64,000 nucleotides of DNA, from NCBI GenBank assembly GCA_963575745.1, contig CAUYUJ010016705.1, positions 146,663 through 210,662 on the forward strand, read 5' to 3'. Made by a program: the position numbers and the translations under genes. Origin of the DNA: Prorocentrum cordatum (Eukaryota; Sar; Dinophyceae; Prorocentrales; Prorocentraceae). Below are positions 11,029-21,166 of this stretch, in pieces; the first letter of the stretch is position 1, and each line of letters starts with the position of its first letter. The notes beneath the pieces were generated by a model. The model was not told where the DNA came from. It made no database searches and was given only the letters and a program-made list of their open reading frames with translations.

Positions 11029-11786
11029 CCATCATCATCACCATCATCACCACCAGCACCAGCATCAGCACCAGCATTATCATCATCATCATCACAACCA
11101 GCATCCTCGTCGTGTTATCAGCAGCAACATACTCAGCATAACCACCTCATCGTCACTATCCTTATTACCACCATCATCATTACCATCACCATTATCATCA
11201 ACATCACACTCAACAACGCCATCATGATACTCAATTTCATTATCATCGGCACCATTATCATTGTCATCATTACCATCACCAACATCAACATCATTTTCAG
11301 TATTACCAGCATCATCATCAGCACCACCATCATCATCACCATCATCATCATCACCATCATCATCAGCATCATCATCGTCACTAGCATCATCGTCATCATC
11401 ATCATAATCATCAGCATCATCATGATCATCATCATGATCATCATGATCATCATCATCATAACCATCATCATCATCATCATTCACATCTTCGTCGTCGTTG
11501 TCATCACCACCACCATCATCATCACCATCATCATCATCACCATCACCATCTCCGCCATCACCACCATCGCCATCACCATCATCATGATCATGATGATGAT
11601 CATCATCATCAGCATCATCATCATCGTCATCATCGTCGTCGTCGTCGTCGTCGTCGTTATCATCATCATCGTCGTCATCATCATCGTCATCATTAACAGC
11701 AACATCTCCGTCGGCGTCCTCATCATAAAATGCATCCTTCTCCTTCTCGTCCTCGTTGGCGTCGTCGTTCACATCGTCGTCCTCGA

Positions 11787-11865
<79 letters not shown>

Positions 11866-11868
11866 ATG
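10962..11868 (+). repeat. (ATC)n / (GTC)n microsatellite, ~900 bp
   Basis: Long imperfect ATC-type triplet tract, with interruptions near 11105-11330, grading into GTC repeats at 11635-11865. The 474-residue + frame and 226-residue acidic - frame over it are repeat translations. Confidence 0.95.
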
Positions 11869-11883
11869 TCCCTACCGCGGCCT

Positions 11884-11939
11884 GGAGCCTTCTACGAAGG
11901 CTCCGTAGCAGCCGGGAGGGCCCTTCGAAGAAGGCCCCC
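11884..11939. other. two tandem stem-loops
   Basis: GGAGCCTTC-TAC-GAAGGCTCC (11884-11904) is a perfect 9-bp stem with a 3-nt loop. About 14 nt later, GGGCCCTTC and GAAGGCCCC (11918-11939) form a second, imperfect stem. Sequence only; no assigned function. Confidence 0.6.
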
Positions 11940-12039
11940 TGCCGCTTTCTGTTCGAGGGCCGGGCCGCCACCCCCTGGGGCCCTGAGGGCCCCGAAGGGC
12001 GAGGGGCTCCAGCCTCCATAGCCTCCTCCTCCTCCATAG

Positions 12040-12240
12040 CCTCATAGCCTCCATAGGCTCCTCCTCCTCCTGACCTTCCCCTCCCCCCTCCTCCTCCTCC
12101 TCCTCCTCCTCCTCCTCCTCCTCCTCCTCCTCCTCCTTCTTCACTGTCCTCTCCTCACCTCCCCTCTCCTCTCCTCTCCCTCTCCTCTCCTCTCCTCTCC
12201 TCTCTCCCCTCTCCTCGCCTCTCCTTTCCTCTCCCTACTC
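12040..12240 (+). repeat. CTC / TCTCC pyrimidine tract
   Basis: (CTC)n followed by (CTCTC)n-like pentamers, leading into the CTCCTA hexamers that border each unit of the array that follows. Confidence 0.9.
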
Positions 12241-12280
12241 CTACTCCTACTCCTACTCCTATCCTTATTCCTTATTAGAA

Positions 12281-13401
12281 TATACTCCTACTCCCCCCTC
12301 AGGCCGGCCGATAGGGGCCGCATCCGGGTGGTCCCATCCTAACCTGTAAAAAACAATACAAAATCAACATTTTTCTTATTTTTTCCTCTCGACATGGACG
12401 TCCTGTCGTCCACGGCGATAATCCATTGCAAAAAATACCACAAAGAGCACACGCGCGCGTTCATGTCAGAATCCTACCGAACACCGTGTGTTTGCAAGCA
12501 TTTCAACATAAAAACATCAAAAACCCAATGCTTTTTCACAAAAAATCTACAAATTTCCCGCCCGGGCTCTCTTGCTGAAATCATAGGAAAACCATAGGAA
12601 TCTTAAGAATTCGGTCAAATCCAGCGATTTCACGTCATCGCGCGGTGCACTCGCGATGCTCTGTCATGCACCCAGGCCGCGAATCCTGTGCAAAAAATAC
12701 CACGCGGGCGACATGCGCGCGCGTCGCCGCGAGCGCATGCTCAAATCTTTCTAGAGTCGTCGCCGTCATTGGCACCGTCGCATGGACGTCCTGTCGTCCA
12801 CGTCGCAAAATGCATGGCAGGAATGGGACGCGGCGCACACCCCGCGCCCGCCCATCCAATCCGTCCCATTCTAATCTGCAAAAGACAATACGCAGTTTTG
12901 TTTTTCTTGTCAACATGGTCGTGCTGTCGTCACGTCGCAAAATGCGTGGCAGGAATGGGACGCGGCGCACACCCCGCGCGAAGGGGTGACATGGTACTAC
13001 TACTACCACTACCACTACCAACACCACTACCACTGGTACTACTACTCCTGCCTCTTGGGGCCTCCTGGGCCCCCTTGGGGTGTCCTGTCAGACCGTCGGG
13101 CTTCCTCCGGCCACCTCTGGCTTCCTGCGGTGTACCGGGCCATTCTCGACTCGTCTGGCAATGCGTGCGCGGCATTCAACACGCGCTCGCCAGTTCCCGT
13201 CGGCAACCGCCATCGCGGCCGCATCAGCTGTACCAAACCGGCTGGCCGGTGTGACTTCGGCCCCCAGTTGTGCCAGCTTTGCTTCTTATGTTGTGGGAGG
13301 GCGGGTGGGACTGGGCATGCCATGCTTGACTCGCTCGAGCTGGCTAGCTTGACTCCTACTCCTACTCCTACTCCTACTCCTATCCTTATTCCTTATTAGA
13401 A
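12281..13401 (+). repeat. tandem array unit 1
   Basis: The unit begins at TATACTCCTACTCCCCCCTC. It continues through AGGCCGG-ATAGGGGCC, a TTTTTCTTATTTTTTCCTC tract, repeated GGACGTCCTGTCGTCC stem-loops and an ATAGGAAAACCATAGGAATC segment. It ends with a ~240-bp conserved 3' module and CTCCTA hexamers. Includes a short CTTGGGG fragment near 13050. Confidence 0.9.
13119..13354 (+). other. conserved 3' module of the array (five copies)
   Basis: Near-identical ~236-bp segments at 13119-13354, 13986-14217, 15134-15369, 23798-24034 and 25574-25810, running from TTCCTGCGGTGTACCGGGCC to GAGCTGGCTAGCTTGACTCC. One + frame reads CAAFNTRSPVPVGN, then GRCDFGPQLCQLCFLCC. That Cys-rich pattern is faintly like zinc-knuckle segments of retroelement proteins, but the copies are so similar that selection cannot be judged. 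No convincing start or complete domain. Confidence 0.5.
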
Positions 13402-14260
13402 TATACTCCTACTCCCCCCTCAGGCCGGCAGATAGGGGCCGCATCCGGGTGGTCCCATCCTAACCTGTAAAAAACAATACAAAATCAACATTTTTCTTAT
13501 TTTTTCCTCTCGACATGGACGTCCTGTCGTCCACGGCGATAATCCATTGCAAAAAATACCACAAAGAGCACACGCGCGCGTTCATGTCAGAATCCTACCG
13601 AACACCGTGTGTTTGCAAGCATTTCAACATAAAACATCAAAAACCCAATTCTTTTTCACAACAATGTACAAATTTCCGCCCGGGCTCTCTTGCTGAAATC
13701 ATAGGAAAACCATAGGAATCTTAAGAATTCTGTCAAATCCAGCGATTTCACGTCATCGCGCGGTGCACTCGCGATGCTCTGTCATGCACCCAGGCCGCGA
13801 ATCCTGTGCAAAAAATACCACGCGGGCGACATGCGCGCGCGTCGCCGCGAGCGCATGCTCAAATCCTTCTAGAGTCGTCGCCGTCATTGGCACCGTCGCA
13901 TGGACGTCCTGTCGTCCACGTCGCAAAATGCATGGCAGGAATGGGACCCGGCTTACCGGGCCGTTCTCGACACGGCCACCTCTGGCTTCCTGCGGTGTAC
14001 CGGGCCATTCTCGACTCGTCTGGCAATGCGTGCGCGGCATTCAACACGCGCTCGCCAGTTCCCGTCGGCAACCGCCATCGCGGCCGCATCAGCTGTACCA
14101 AACCGGCTGGCCGGTGTGACTTCGGCCCCCAGTTGTGCCAGCTTTGCTTCTTATGTTGTGGGAGGGCGGGTGGGACTGGGCATGCCATGCTTGACTCGCT
14201 CGAGCTGGCTAGCTTGACTCCTACTCCTACTCCTACTCCTATCCTTATTCCTTATTAGAA
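13402..14260 (+). repeat. tandem array unit 2
   Basis: Same order as unit 1 but shorter, lacking the AAAGACAATA and second GTCGTC segment. The 3' module is nearly identical to that of unit 1. Confidence 0.9.
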
Positions 14261-15418
14261 TATACTCCTACTCCCCCCTCAGGCCGGCCATAGGGGCCGC
14301 ATCCGGGTGGTCCCATCCTAACCTGTAAAAAACAATACAAAATCAACATTTTTCTTATTTTTTCCTCTCGACATGGACGTCCTGTCGTCCACGGCGATAA
14401 TCCATTGCAAAAAATACCACAAAGAGCACACGCGCGCGTTCATGTCAGAATCCTACCGAACACCGTGTGTTTGCAAGCATTTCAACATAAAAACATCAAA
14501 AACCCTATGTTTTTTCACAAAAATTCTACAATTTTCCTGCCCGGCTCTCTTGCTGAAATCATAGGAAAACCATAGGAATCTTAAGAATTCTGTCAAATCC
14601 AGCGATTTCACGTCATCGCGCGGTGCACTCGCGATGCTCTGTCATGCACCCAGGCCGCGAATCCTGTGCAAAAAATACCACGCGGGCGACATGCGCGCGC
14701 GTCGCCGCGAGCGCATGCTCAAATCCTTCTAGAGTCGTCGCCGTCATTGGCACCGTCGCATGGACGTCCTGTCGTCCACGTCGCAAAATGCATGGCAGGA
14801 ATGGGACGCGGCGCACACCCCGCGCCCGCCCATCCAATCCGTCCCATTCTAATCTGCAAAAGACAATACACAGTTTTTGTTTTTCTTGTCAACATGGTCG
14901 TGCTGTCGTCACGTCGCAAAATGCGTGGCAGGAATGGGACGCGGTGCACACCCCGCGCGAAGGGGTGACATGTCGCTCTCGCCTCGGCGCCGCGCACCAA
15001 CGTTTTTCCTCTCAGCATGGACGTCCTGTCGTCCACGTCGCAAAATGCTTGGCAGGAATGGGATGCGGCGCGCACCCCGCGCCCGCCCATCCAAACCCCC
15101 CCTTTATAAAAAAACAGTACAAGTTGGGGCCTTCAGGCTTCCTGCGGTGTACCGGGCCATTCTCGACTCGTCTGGCAATGCGTGCGCGGCATTCAACACG
15201 CGCTCGCCAGTTCCCGTCGGCAACCGCCATCGCGGCCGCATCAGCTGTACCAAACCGGCTGGCCGGTGTGACTTCGGCCCCCAGTTGTGCCAGCTTTGCT
15301 TCTTATGTTGTGGGAGGGCGGGTGGGACTGGGCATGCCATGCTTGACTCGCTCGAGCTGGCTAGCTTGACTCCTACTCCTACTCCTACTCCTACTCCTAT
15401 CCTTATTCCTTATTAGAA
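14261..15418 (+). repeat. tandem array unit 3
   Basis: Same order as unit 1, with an extra hairpin segment near 14998-15090. At 14508 it preserves the uninterrupted site, where TATGTTTTTTCACAAAAATT reads straight through. This is the reference for the insertion in unit 4. Confidence 0.9.
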
Positions 15419-15673
15419 TATACTCCTACTCCCCCCTCAGGCCGGCCGATAGGGGCCGCATCCGGGTGGTCCCATCCTAACCTGTAAAAAACAATACAAA
15501 ATCAATATTTTTCTTATTTTTTCCTCTCGACATGGACGTCCTGTCGTCCACGGCGATAATCCATTGCAAAAAATACCACAAAGAACGCACGCGCGCGTTC
15601 ATGTCAGAATCCTACCGAACACCGTGTGTTCGCAAGCATTTCAACATAAAAACATCAAAAACCTAATGTTTTT
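15419..15673 (+). repeat. tandem array unit 4, left part (interrupted)
   Basis: Unit 4 runs normally to AATGTTTTT and stops. Its remainder resumes at 23481, beyond the 7.8-kb insertion. Joined, the two halves give a unit of the same length class as unit 2. Confidence 0.9.
15666..15673 (+). repeat. target-site duplication, left copy (ATGTTTTT)
   Basis: The 8-mer ATGTTTTT directly abuts the left inverted repeat. An identical 8-mer abuts the right end at 23473-23480. Other array units have a single copy of this site. Confidence 0.85.
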
Positions 15674-15725
15674 CAGAATGCCTTACAACGAAGCTTTTTG
15701 CATTCGTTGTCGAGTGGGGGGTCGT
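15674..15725 (+). repeat. left terminal inverted repeat
   Basis: Pairs with 23421-23472. Outer part is imperfect (AGAATGC versus AGGGTGC). The inner part, CGTTGTCGAGTGGGGGGTCG and flanking bases, is identical. Each end also holds its own small palindrome, ACAACGAA facing TTCGTTGT. Confidence 0.88.
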
Positions 15726-15754
15726 TCTTGGGAGGTGGGGGGTGGGAAGCCGCC

Positions 15755-17145
15755 ACGAAAGGAATCCCTTTTGCATTCCATCGCAAAAAGAATTCCTTTG
15801 TATTCCGTTACAAAAGAATTCCTTTTGTATTCCGCCACAAAGGGAATCCTTCTGTATTCCGTCACAAGAAGAATTCTTTTGTATTCCGCCACAAAAGGAA
15901 TTCTTTTGTATTCCGCCACACAGGGAATCTTTCTGTATTCCGTTGCAAAAGGAATTCCTTTGTATTCGCTACAAAAGGAATTCCTTTGTATTCCGCTACA
16001 AAAGAAATCCCTTTGTATTCCGCCACAAAAGGAATTCCTTTATATTCCTCTACAAAGGGAATCTCTTTGTATTCCGCTACAAGGAATCCCCTTGTATTCT
16101 GCTACAAAAGAAATTCTATTGAATTTGTACCACTGCCTGAAAACCTGTGTTTTCACAGCTTTTCAGCTATTTTCAATGAAAAACATTGTTTTTTCATTGC
16201 CTGGCACAGCTATTCAGCTATTTTTAATAGAAAATATTGTTTTTTCATTGCCAGGCTCAGCTATCTTAGCTTTTTTAATGATTTTCCAACTATGGCGTAT
16301 GTATTTCAATAAAAAGCTGTGAAAACACAGGTTTTTCTATGATTTTCGAATGAAAAATCAAAGGAAACCCTGTGTTTTCACAGCTTTTTTGCTAGTTTCA
16401 ATGAGAAACGTTGTAAAAAGCTATGAAAAACACATGGTTTTCTTTGCTTTTTCATTCGAAAATCAAAGAAAGCCCTGTGTTTTCACAGCGTTTCAGCTAT
16501 TTTCAATGAAAAACATTGTTTTTTTCATTGCCTGACACAGCTATTCAGCTATTTTTAATAGAAAATATTGTTTTTTCATTGCCAGGCTCAGCTATCTTAG
16601 CTTTTTTAATGATTTTCCAACTATGGCGTATGTATTTCAATAAAAAGCTGTGAAAACACATGGTTTTCTTTGATTTTCCATTGGAAAATCAATGAAAACC
16701 ATGTGTTTTCACAGCTTTTTTTTACGCCATTTTCCATAAAGATAGCTGAGCCTTAAAAAAAGCTAAGATAGCTGAGCCTGGCCATGAAAAAACAATATTT
16801 TTTATTAAAAATAGCTGAAGAGCTGTGCCAGGCAATGAAAAAACAATGTTTTTCATTGAAAATAGCTAAAAAGCTGCGAAAACACAAGGTTTCCAGGCAG
16901 TGATACAAATCAAATAGGATTTCCTTTGTAGCAGAATACAAAGGAATTCCTTTTGTGGCGGAATACAAAGGAATTCCTTTTGCGGCGGAATACAAAGGAA
17001 TTCCTTTTGTGGCGGAATACAAAGGAATTCCTTTTGTAGCGGAATACAAAGGAATTCCTTTTGTAGCGGAATACAAAGGAATTCCTTTTGTAGCGGAATA
17101 CAAAAGAATTCCTTTTGTAGCGGAATACAAAGAGATTCCTTTCTC
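15755..17145. repeat. nested foldback: 27-bp repeats around an AT-rich inverted core
   Basis: The left arm (about 15755-16112) is roughly 13 copies of a 27-bp unit. The right arm (about 16912-17143) is about 8 copies in inverted orientation. The unit contains the perfect palindrome ACAAAAGGAATTCCTTTTGT. Between the arms, an AT-rich module occurs at 16126-16300, again directly at 16480-16641, and inverted at 16721-16915. A perfect 21-bp stem lies at 16311-16331 / 16369-16389. Because 27 is a multiple of three, frames on both strands read repeated ATKGIPLYS-type peptides, which I treat as artefact. It resembles foldback-type elements, whose inverted arms are built from subrepeats. Confidence 0.8.
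16642..16720. repeat. near-perfect 79-bp palindrome (foldback centre)
   Basis: The 39 bases at 16642-16680 are the reverse complement of 16682-16720 with one mismatch, and only about one base between the arms. Flanks continue the symmetry (ATGGCGTA before, TACGCCAT after), placing the symmetry centre at about 16681. Confidence 0.9.
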
Positions 17146-17191
17146 TCTCTCTCTCTTTCTCGCTCTCTCTCTCTCTCTCTCGCTACTACTG

Positions 17192-17240
<49 letters not shown>

Positions 17241-17248
17241 AACACTAG

Positions 17249-17328
<80 letters not shown>

Positions 17329-17329
17329 T

Positions 17330-17362
<33 letters not shown>

Positions 17363-17386
17363 CATACTACTACTACTACTACTACA
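17143..17386 (+). repeat. (CT)n then (CTA)n microsatellite
   Basis: A short CT tract (17143-17180), then an almost pure CTA triplet tract interrupted once near 17240. It lies inside the transposon between the foldback and the coding region. 17390-17705 holds no recognisable gene. Confidence 0.95.
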
Positions 17387-17705
17387 ACTTTTACTGGTTC
17401 TAAGAGCACCACAGATCCTGTGAGCACCACAGAGCCCACGAGCACTGGTGCACTATATATTAACCCCGCAATACCTGCATCCACCACAGGTCCTATGAGC
17501 ACCGCAGAGACGGCGGAGGAGAGCGCAAAGCGCGGAAATCTCACTGATCAAGGGAAATCTCGTGCTATTTTCATCGCGTCTGGTCTGCAGAGAAGCTGGT
17601 AGCTAGCAGCTACCCTAGGAATGCTGGCGAGCAGCCAGCTTAGGGTGAGGACGAGGAGGAGAGGGAGGAGAGACGACACTTGATGGCGAGCAGCCATCTT
17701 GAGAC

Positions 17706-19229
17706 TCATAGCCGGTCCCCGTCTGGAGTGATGAGAACAACCAAAGTGCTTTGAGGTACTTCAGAGACAGCCGTAATATTGTCCAGCATTGAACTTACCA
17801 CGCATTGCACCTCATCAAGAAGAATTCCATTCGCCGCCCATTCCCCCTTCCACCTCTGAGCGTACCACAGCTCTTCAACAAGACTTGAATCTGTGAGCGC
17901 TGCACGTTTCATATAGCAACGTCTGCTCTTGTAAGTTGGAATATCTATGCGGCCGAAAAGACCCTTCGAACCCAGAATAGTACAAGATTTGAACTCATTC
18001 CTGAATAGCTTAGAAGGCGTCCCACCAATCTGAGCAGTTGACCGGCCATCAACAGTGAAAGCCCGCATAACCGAATTTATGTTATCCACGCGGCCAATAT
18101 GGGCATCTGCATATTTGTATGTAGGCCACTTATGCATAGATGTCTCACTAACGATGCAATGCAAGTTGATATCTTTTGCAGTATTGGCGTTCAACTTGTT
18201 CTTCGCTGCGGCGGCCAGCAATCCACCATCCAATGCGTGTACCAAATAAGAAATAGCATTTGACGTATGCAAAACCATATTGTCAATTGGAAGCCGAACA
18301 GATAATTGTTTCCATCCCTTCTCCTTGCTTGTGCGCACTACAGTATCATTGAAATTGCCATCCAATGCGTCGTCTCCAGCAATTATCCATATATCTTTAA
18401 TGTCATAAGTGTCCGAAGCGAAACCCTTTGTCGGCTGAGGAGGTGGAATTATCGATTTTGGGTAAACCCTGACACTAATGTCATAAGTGTCCGAAGCGAA
18501 ACCCTTTGTCGGCTGAGGAGGTGGAATTATCGATTTTGGGTAAACCCTGACACTGAGATCATCGTCTTCCTCGTCCACCCACGGCCTCTTCTTGCTAGTT
18601 AACGGTAAAGATTTAGGCTTCGCTGTCCTCGTGGCTTCTGCATCGGTTGATATGTCCAAGGGCTTGCCATTGGAGCTGGTCTTGAGGTCGCCGAAACATT
18701 GTCCCTCGCACTCGTCCTCTGTAGAAGAAGATGATGACGAGCTGTCCTTAATAGTTGCTCTCTGTCCGCCAACTTCATGCGTTGTCTGATAACCACTATA
18801 AAAATTCCCAGCGTATTGACACCCATAATAATTGCCAGCATGTGGATAATGCATAGGAACGTACACAACTGGTTGAGGATGCGCTGAAGAAGAACCACCG
18901 TTTGAATATTGATTATTTGTCTTGGCAAAGGGTCCAGATTCGAGAGCGAGTGCAGCCTCTGGGAACAAACTTTTCCAAATCCCAATTACTCCACCTCCTT
19001 TCTTTTTGGCTTCGTGCATTTTTTTCGAAACCTTTAAATTGTGCGTTGCCTTCAAGTCTTTCCATAACTTGTCGCCGAAATCACCCCAGCTTCGGCGCCT
19101 GGAAATGACTTCGGGCTGGGGGCCCGCACTGCGGATTATACGCTGCAGTTCGTCCATTCGCCGGAATACGGATGTGTCGAACAACGAAAACCTTGAGCCG
19201 CAGGTTCTACGGATCAGTTGGAGTCGCAA
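17706..19229 (-). CDS. uncharacterised transposon ORF A
   Basis: Function not recognised. The open frame has 507 codons. The first in-frame ATG begins MDELQRIIR, about 24 codons inside the frame, so the 5' end may be an exon boundary or the start may be that ATG near 19157. Visible features: a basic N-terminal part (KVSKKMHEAKKKGGG), a Tyr/Gly/Asn-rich stretch, a Ser run followed by acidic residues (SSSSSSSTEDECE), a Lys/Arg patch (SKKRPW), then a 26-residue segment (SVRVYPKSIIPPPQPTKGFA and following) present twice in tandem. The C-terminal ~230 residues look globular, with WIIAGDDALDG and LDEVQCVVSSML. Last of three minus-strand frames in the transposon, 371 bp downstream of ORF B. Codon and base use are less GC-biased than the flanks. 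Could be an accessory protein or later exons of the transposase gene. Confidence 0.55.
   Translation of the reverse strand: MRLQLIRRTCGSRFSLFDTSVFRRMDELQRIIRSAGPQPEVISRRRSWGDFGDKLWKDLKATHNLKVSKKMHEAKKKGGGVIGIWKSLFPEAALALESGPFAKTNNQYSNGGSSSAHPQPVVYVPMHYPHAGNYYGCQYAGNFYSGYQTTHEVGGQRATIKDSSSSSSSTEDECEGQCFGDLKTSSNGKPLDISTDAEATRTAKPKSLPLTSKKRPWVDEEDDDLSVRVYPKSIIPPPQPTKGFASDTYDISVRVYPKSIIPPPQPTKGFASDTYDIKDIWIIAGDDALDGNFNDTVVRTSKEKGWKQLSVRLPIDNMVLHTSNAISYLVHALDGGLLAAAAKNKLNANTAKDINLHCIVSETSMHKWPTYKYADAHIGRVDNINSVMRAFTVDGRSTAQIGGTPSKLFRNEFKSCTILGSKGLFGRIDIPTYKSRRCYMKRAALTDSSLVEELWYAQRWKGEWAANGILLDEVQCVVSSMLDNITAVSEVPQSTLVVLITPDGDRL
18400..18555 (-). repeat. 78-bp tandem duplication inside ORF A
   Basis: 18400-18477 and 18478-18555 are essentially identical and keep frame (26 codons each). 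The near-identity implies recent duplication. Confidence 0.92.
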
Positions 19230-19599
19230 CCGGAATACAAGAGCAGAGGCTGATCCACGACCCAGGCACGGCGCAGGAAGGAGAGCAGGCGATATATTGA
19301 TAATGATGATAACCCTGATATTGATAAATATGACATTGGAAATGGTGATAATCTGTGTAGCGATGATAATGTGTATGAATGATGGTATTGATTAGAATGA
19401 ATGATTTTTTTGCGGCGCAACTTGAACAGCGAAACTGTTGTGGGCTGCGCCCCTGTCATTATGAAGACGATCAGTCTTCTTTCGCGCGCGACGCCTGAAG
19501 TGAAAGCGAACAGCTTCCTTGTGAGAACAAGCAGTCCTCTTAAAGAAAGGGCCTAATTGTTGATGTGTTTCAACTCGTTTCCAGTGAACGAGAGAGGCT
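19230..19599 (-). other. spacer between ORF A and ORF B
   Basis: AT-richer DNA with GATAATGATGATAACC-like low complexity (19290-19400) and a small stem-loop GAAGAC-GATCA-GTCTTC near 19462-19478. No frame spans it on the minus strand. It could be an intron or an intergenic spacer. Confidence 0.4.
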
Positions 19600-21021
19600 T
19601 CATCGCTTGCGTTTCGGCGTGCGCTTCTGCTTCGGCGTGCGCTTCTGCTTCGGCGTGCGCTTCTTCACTTTTCTGAGTGACATGCATGTGCCTGGGTAGT
19701 CCTTCCTGGAATTCCCCGCTGTGAACTTGTTGCGCCATAAACAGTAATGGTACAAGAAGCATCGGTAGCGAGCGCGCTTCATCTTTGACAGCCAAGCCAA
19801 TTTGTCCAAACGCGACCACAACTGTTCCGCCGCCTGAGAGTTCAATGTCTTTTTATGAACAATGGCTGGTGTTTTGCACTTGTGCTTCTTGCTGTGATAC
19901 CCATCCAGATAACATTTATCGCATAGCGATCCTTCGAAATGCTTAGCGACTACGCAACCACAATCGCACGCGTACTTGCCAACAATCATCTTGGTTTTCT
20001 TCATATCAACTAAACATTCTTTTTTGTGTGCTGTGTTCTCACCGTTCAACATCTCACCCAAATGAAGAATTTCGTTGCCACCTCCCTTGCGGTTCTTCAT
20101 GTTCACGGTTGCGTAGAGCCCGCCAGTTTGAGTGCGCGCAATCTTGATGTTTTCAATCTGCGTCACTGCTCTGCACCTCGACTTTGATTTCGCCTTTGCT
20201 TTAGCAGTGGCATGCATCTTCTTGATGGCTCTTTCCAATCTCTTGGAGTTGGGGCGCCCAGGAAGATTTTTCTTTGCATACTTCTTCTCTGTCTCCGCCA
20301 GTTTCCGATTGCATTGGAAATTGCCGTCGGTGACAACGTCGAGTTTACCGCGCGGTTGCTCGTATAACGGATCGTCCCGGGCAGCATTGAAAATCACGTG
20401 CAGGCCTTTGTTGTCCACGTCGAAAACTTCGTCGCCATCTGGCACTGGGTCGTTGACATCAAAGTCAAAGACGCCCTCTTGCAAGCGCAAGAAACAAAAT
20501 ATAGCTTGCCAAATGGCACCGCTTAGTTGGTAATTATTCTTTACAGATTGAACTGCTTTACTGGAATTCCCGATGCTGATGTCAGGATACGACAACGATA
20601 TCACTGCCGCCTCGGCACCCGCCGATACACCTGCGCGACACATTCGATGCCACATCTGCACGAGGTAATTATATGTGAAGCCAAGTTGTGCGTGCACTAG
20701 AAGAATTGGGTTGTTATCAGTTTTCGTCATAATGTTTTCCTTTGAACCAGAACGCGCAATGTAGTTTAGTTTGTAACGTAACCCACAAGATCTGTTCGTG
20801 CAAAGCTTCGTTGAGTGGCGCACCGTGCTCCACTCAGCTCCGTTCCAAACAGTAGCATCATGCGTCCAGCAGTGCCCTTGCTTCTTCTCTAAATCAGAGC
20901 CGCATTCTTTGCACGAATCTATATCCGGCCAAATTATCGGAATAATTTCTTCTACCATTGCAGAGCTGACTTCTCTGGGGTCGGCTAGAAGCCGACTTGT
21001 TTCCGGTTGGCAAACAGCCAA
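19600..21021 (-). CDS. KDZ-associated cysteine-cluster / DDE-type transposase-like protein (ORF B)
   Basis: 473-codon frame. No ATG opens it; the first ATG (20956-20958) is codon 22, just before MVEEIIPI, so an upstream exon is possible. Seen: an N-terminal metal-binding-like cluster C37, C40, C74, C79 (CKECGSDLE then CTNRSCGLRY), of the form expected for CxC5 domains beside KDZ transposases. Then VVTDGNFQCNRK (D232), a second cluster C352, C354, C356, C367, C370 with H376, H380, C382 (LDGYHSKKHKC, D373), and NSQAAEQLWSRLDKL (E399) followed by MKRARYRCFLYHYCLWRN. I infer D232, D373 and E399 as the catalytic triad. The C-terminus is a basic KKRTPKQ tail in three repeats. It lies centrally in an element with inverted repeats and an 8-bp target duplication, consistent with a transposase. 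Frame intact, so possibly functional. Confidence 0.7.
   Translation of the reverse strand: MAVCQPETSRLLADPREVSSAMVEEIIPIIWPDIDSCKECGSDLEKKQGHCWTHDATVWNGAEWSTVRHSTKLCTNRSCGLRYKLNYIARSGSKENIMTKTDNNPILLVHAQLGFTYNYLVQMWHRMCRAGVSAGAEAAVISLSYPDISIGNSSKAVQSVKNNYQLSGAIWQAIFCFLRLQEGVFDFDVNDPVPDGDEVFDVDNKGLHVIFNAARDDPLYEQPRGKLDVVTDGNFQCNRKLAETEKKYAKKNLPGRPNSKRLERAIKKMHATAKAKAKSKSRCRAVTQIENIKIARTQTGGLYATVNMKNRKGGGNEILHLGEMLNGENTAHKKECLVDMKKTKMIVGKYACDCGCVVAKHFEGSLCDKCYLDGYHSKKHKCKTPAIVHKKTLNSQAAEQLWSRLDKLAWLSKMKRARYRCFLYHYCLWRNKFTAGNSRKDYPGTCMSLRKVKKRTPKQKRTPKQKRTPKRKR
19609..19665 (-). repeat. 18-bp repeat encoding the basic C-terminal tail of ORF B
   Basis: Three near-identical 18-bp units (CGGCGTGCGCTTCTGCTT on +) encode successive KQKRTP hexapeptides at the protein's C-terminus. 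Confidence 0.9.
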
Positions 21022-21166
21022 GATGTTTTGAGCCGATGGCTACTGCCGCGACAACAATCAATATTGCCATCGCAACGATATGAAAGCGCACGCATGATTA
21101 AGTGCATCTGCAAGGCATTCGTTTTTTTTTTTCTCAAACGCAACATTAAATCGAGTTTCTCCTACA

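Noticed and set aside
10597-12021. 474-codon + frame and acidic 226-codon - frame (11092-11772)
   Set aside because: Ile/Thr/Val or Asp runs from an ATC/GTC microsatellite; the acidic protein is explained by the repeat alone.
13042-13323. Minus-strand frame MACPVPPALPQHKK in each array unit as a conserved gene
   Set aside because: Copies are near-identical DNA from array homogenisation, so frame conservation is uninformative; there is no domain, and the frame ends at unit-specific sequence.
15564-16322. 252-codon frame with ATKGIPLYS repeats; also considered as a CRISPR-like array
   Set aside because: The 27-bp repeats have no unique spacers, lie in inverted arms of a foldback, and read through in frame only because 27 is a multiple of three.
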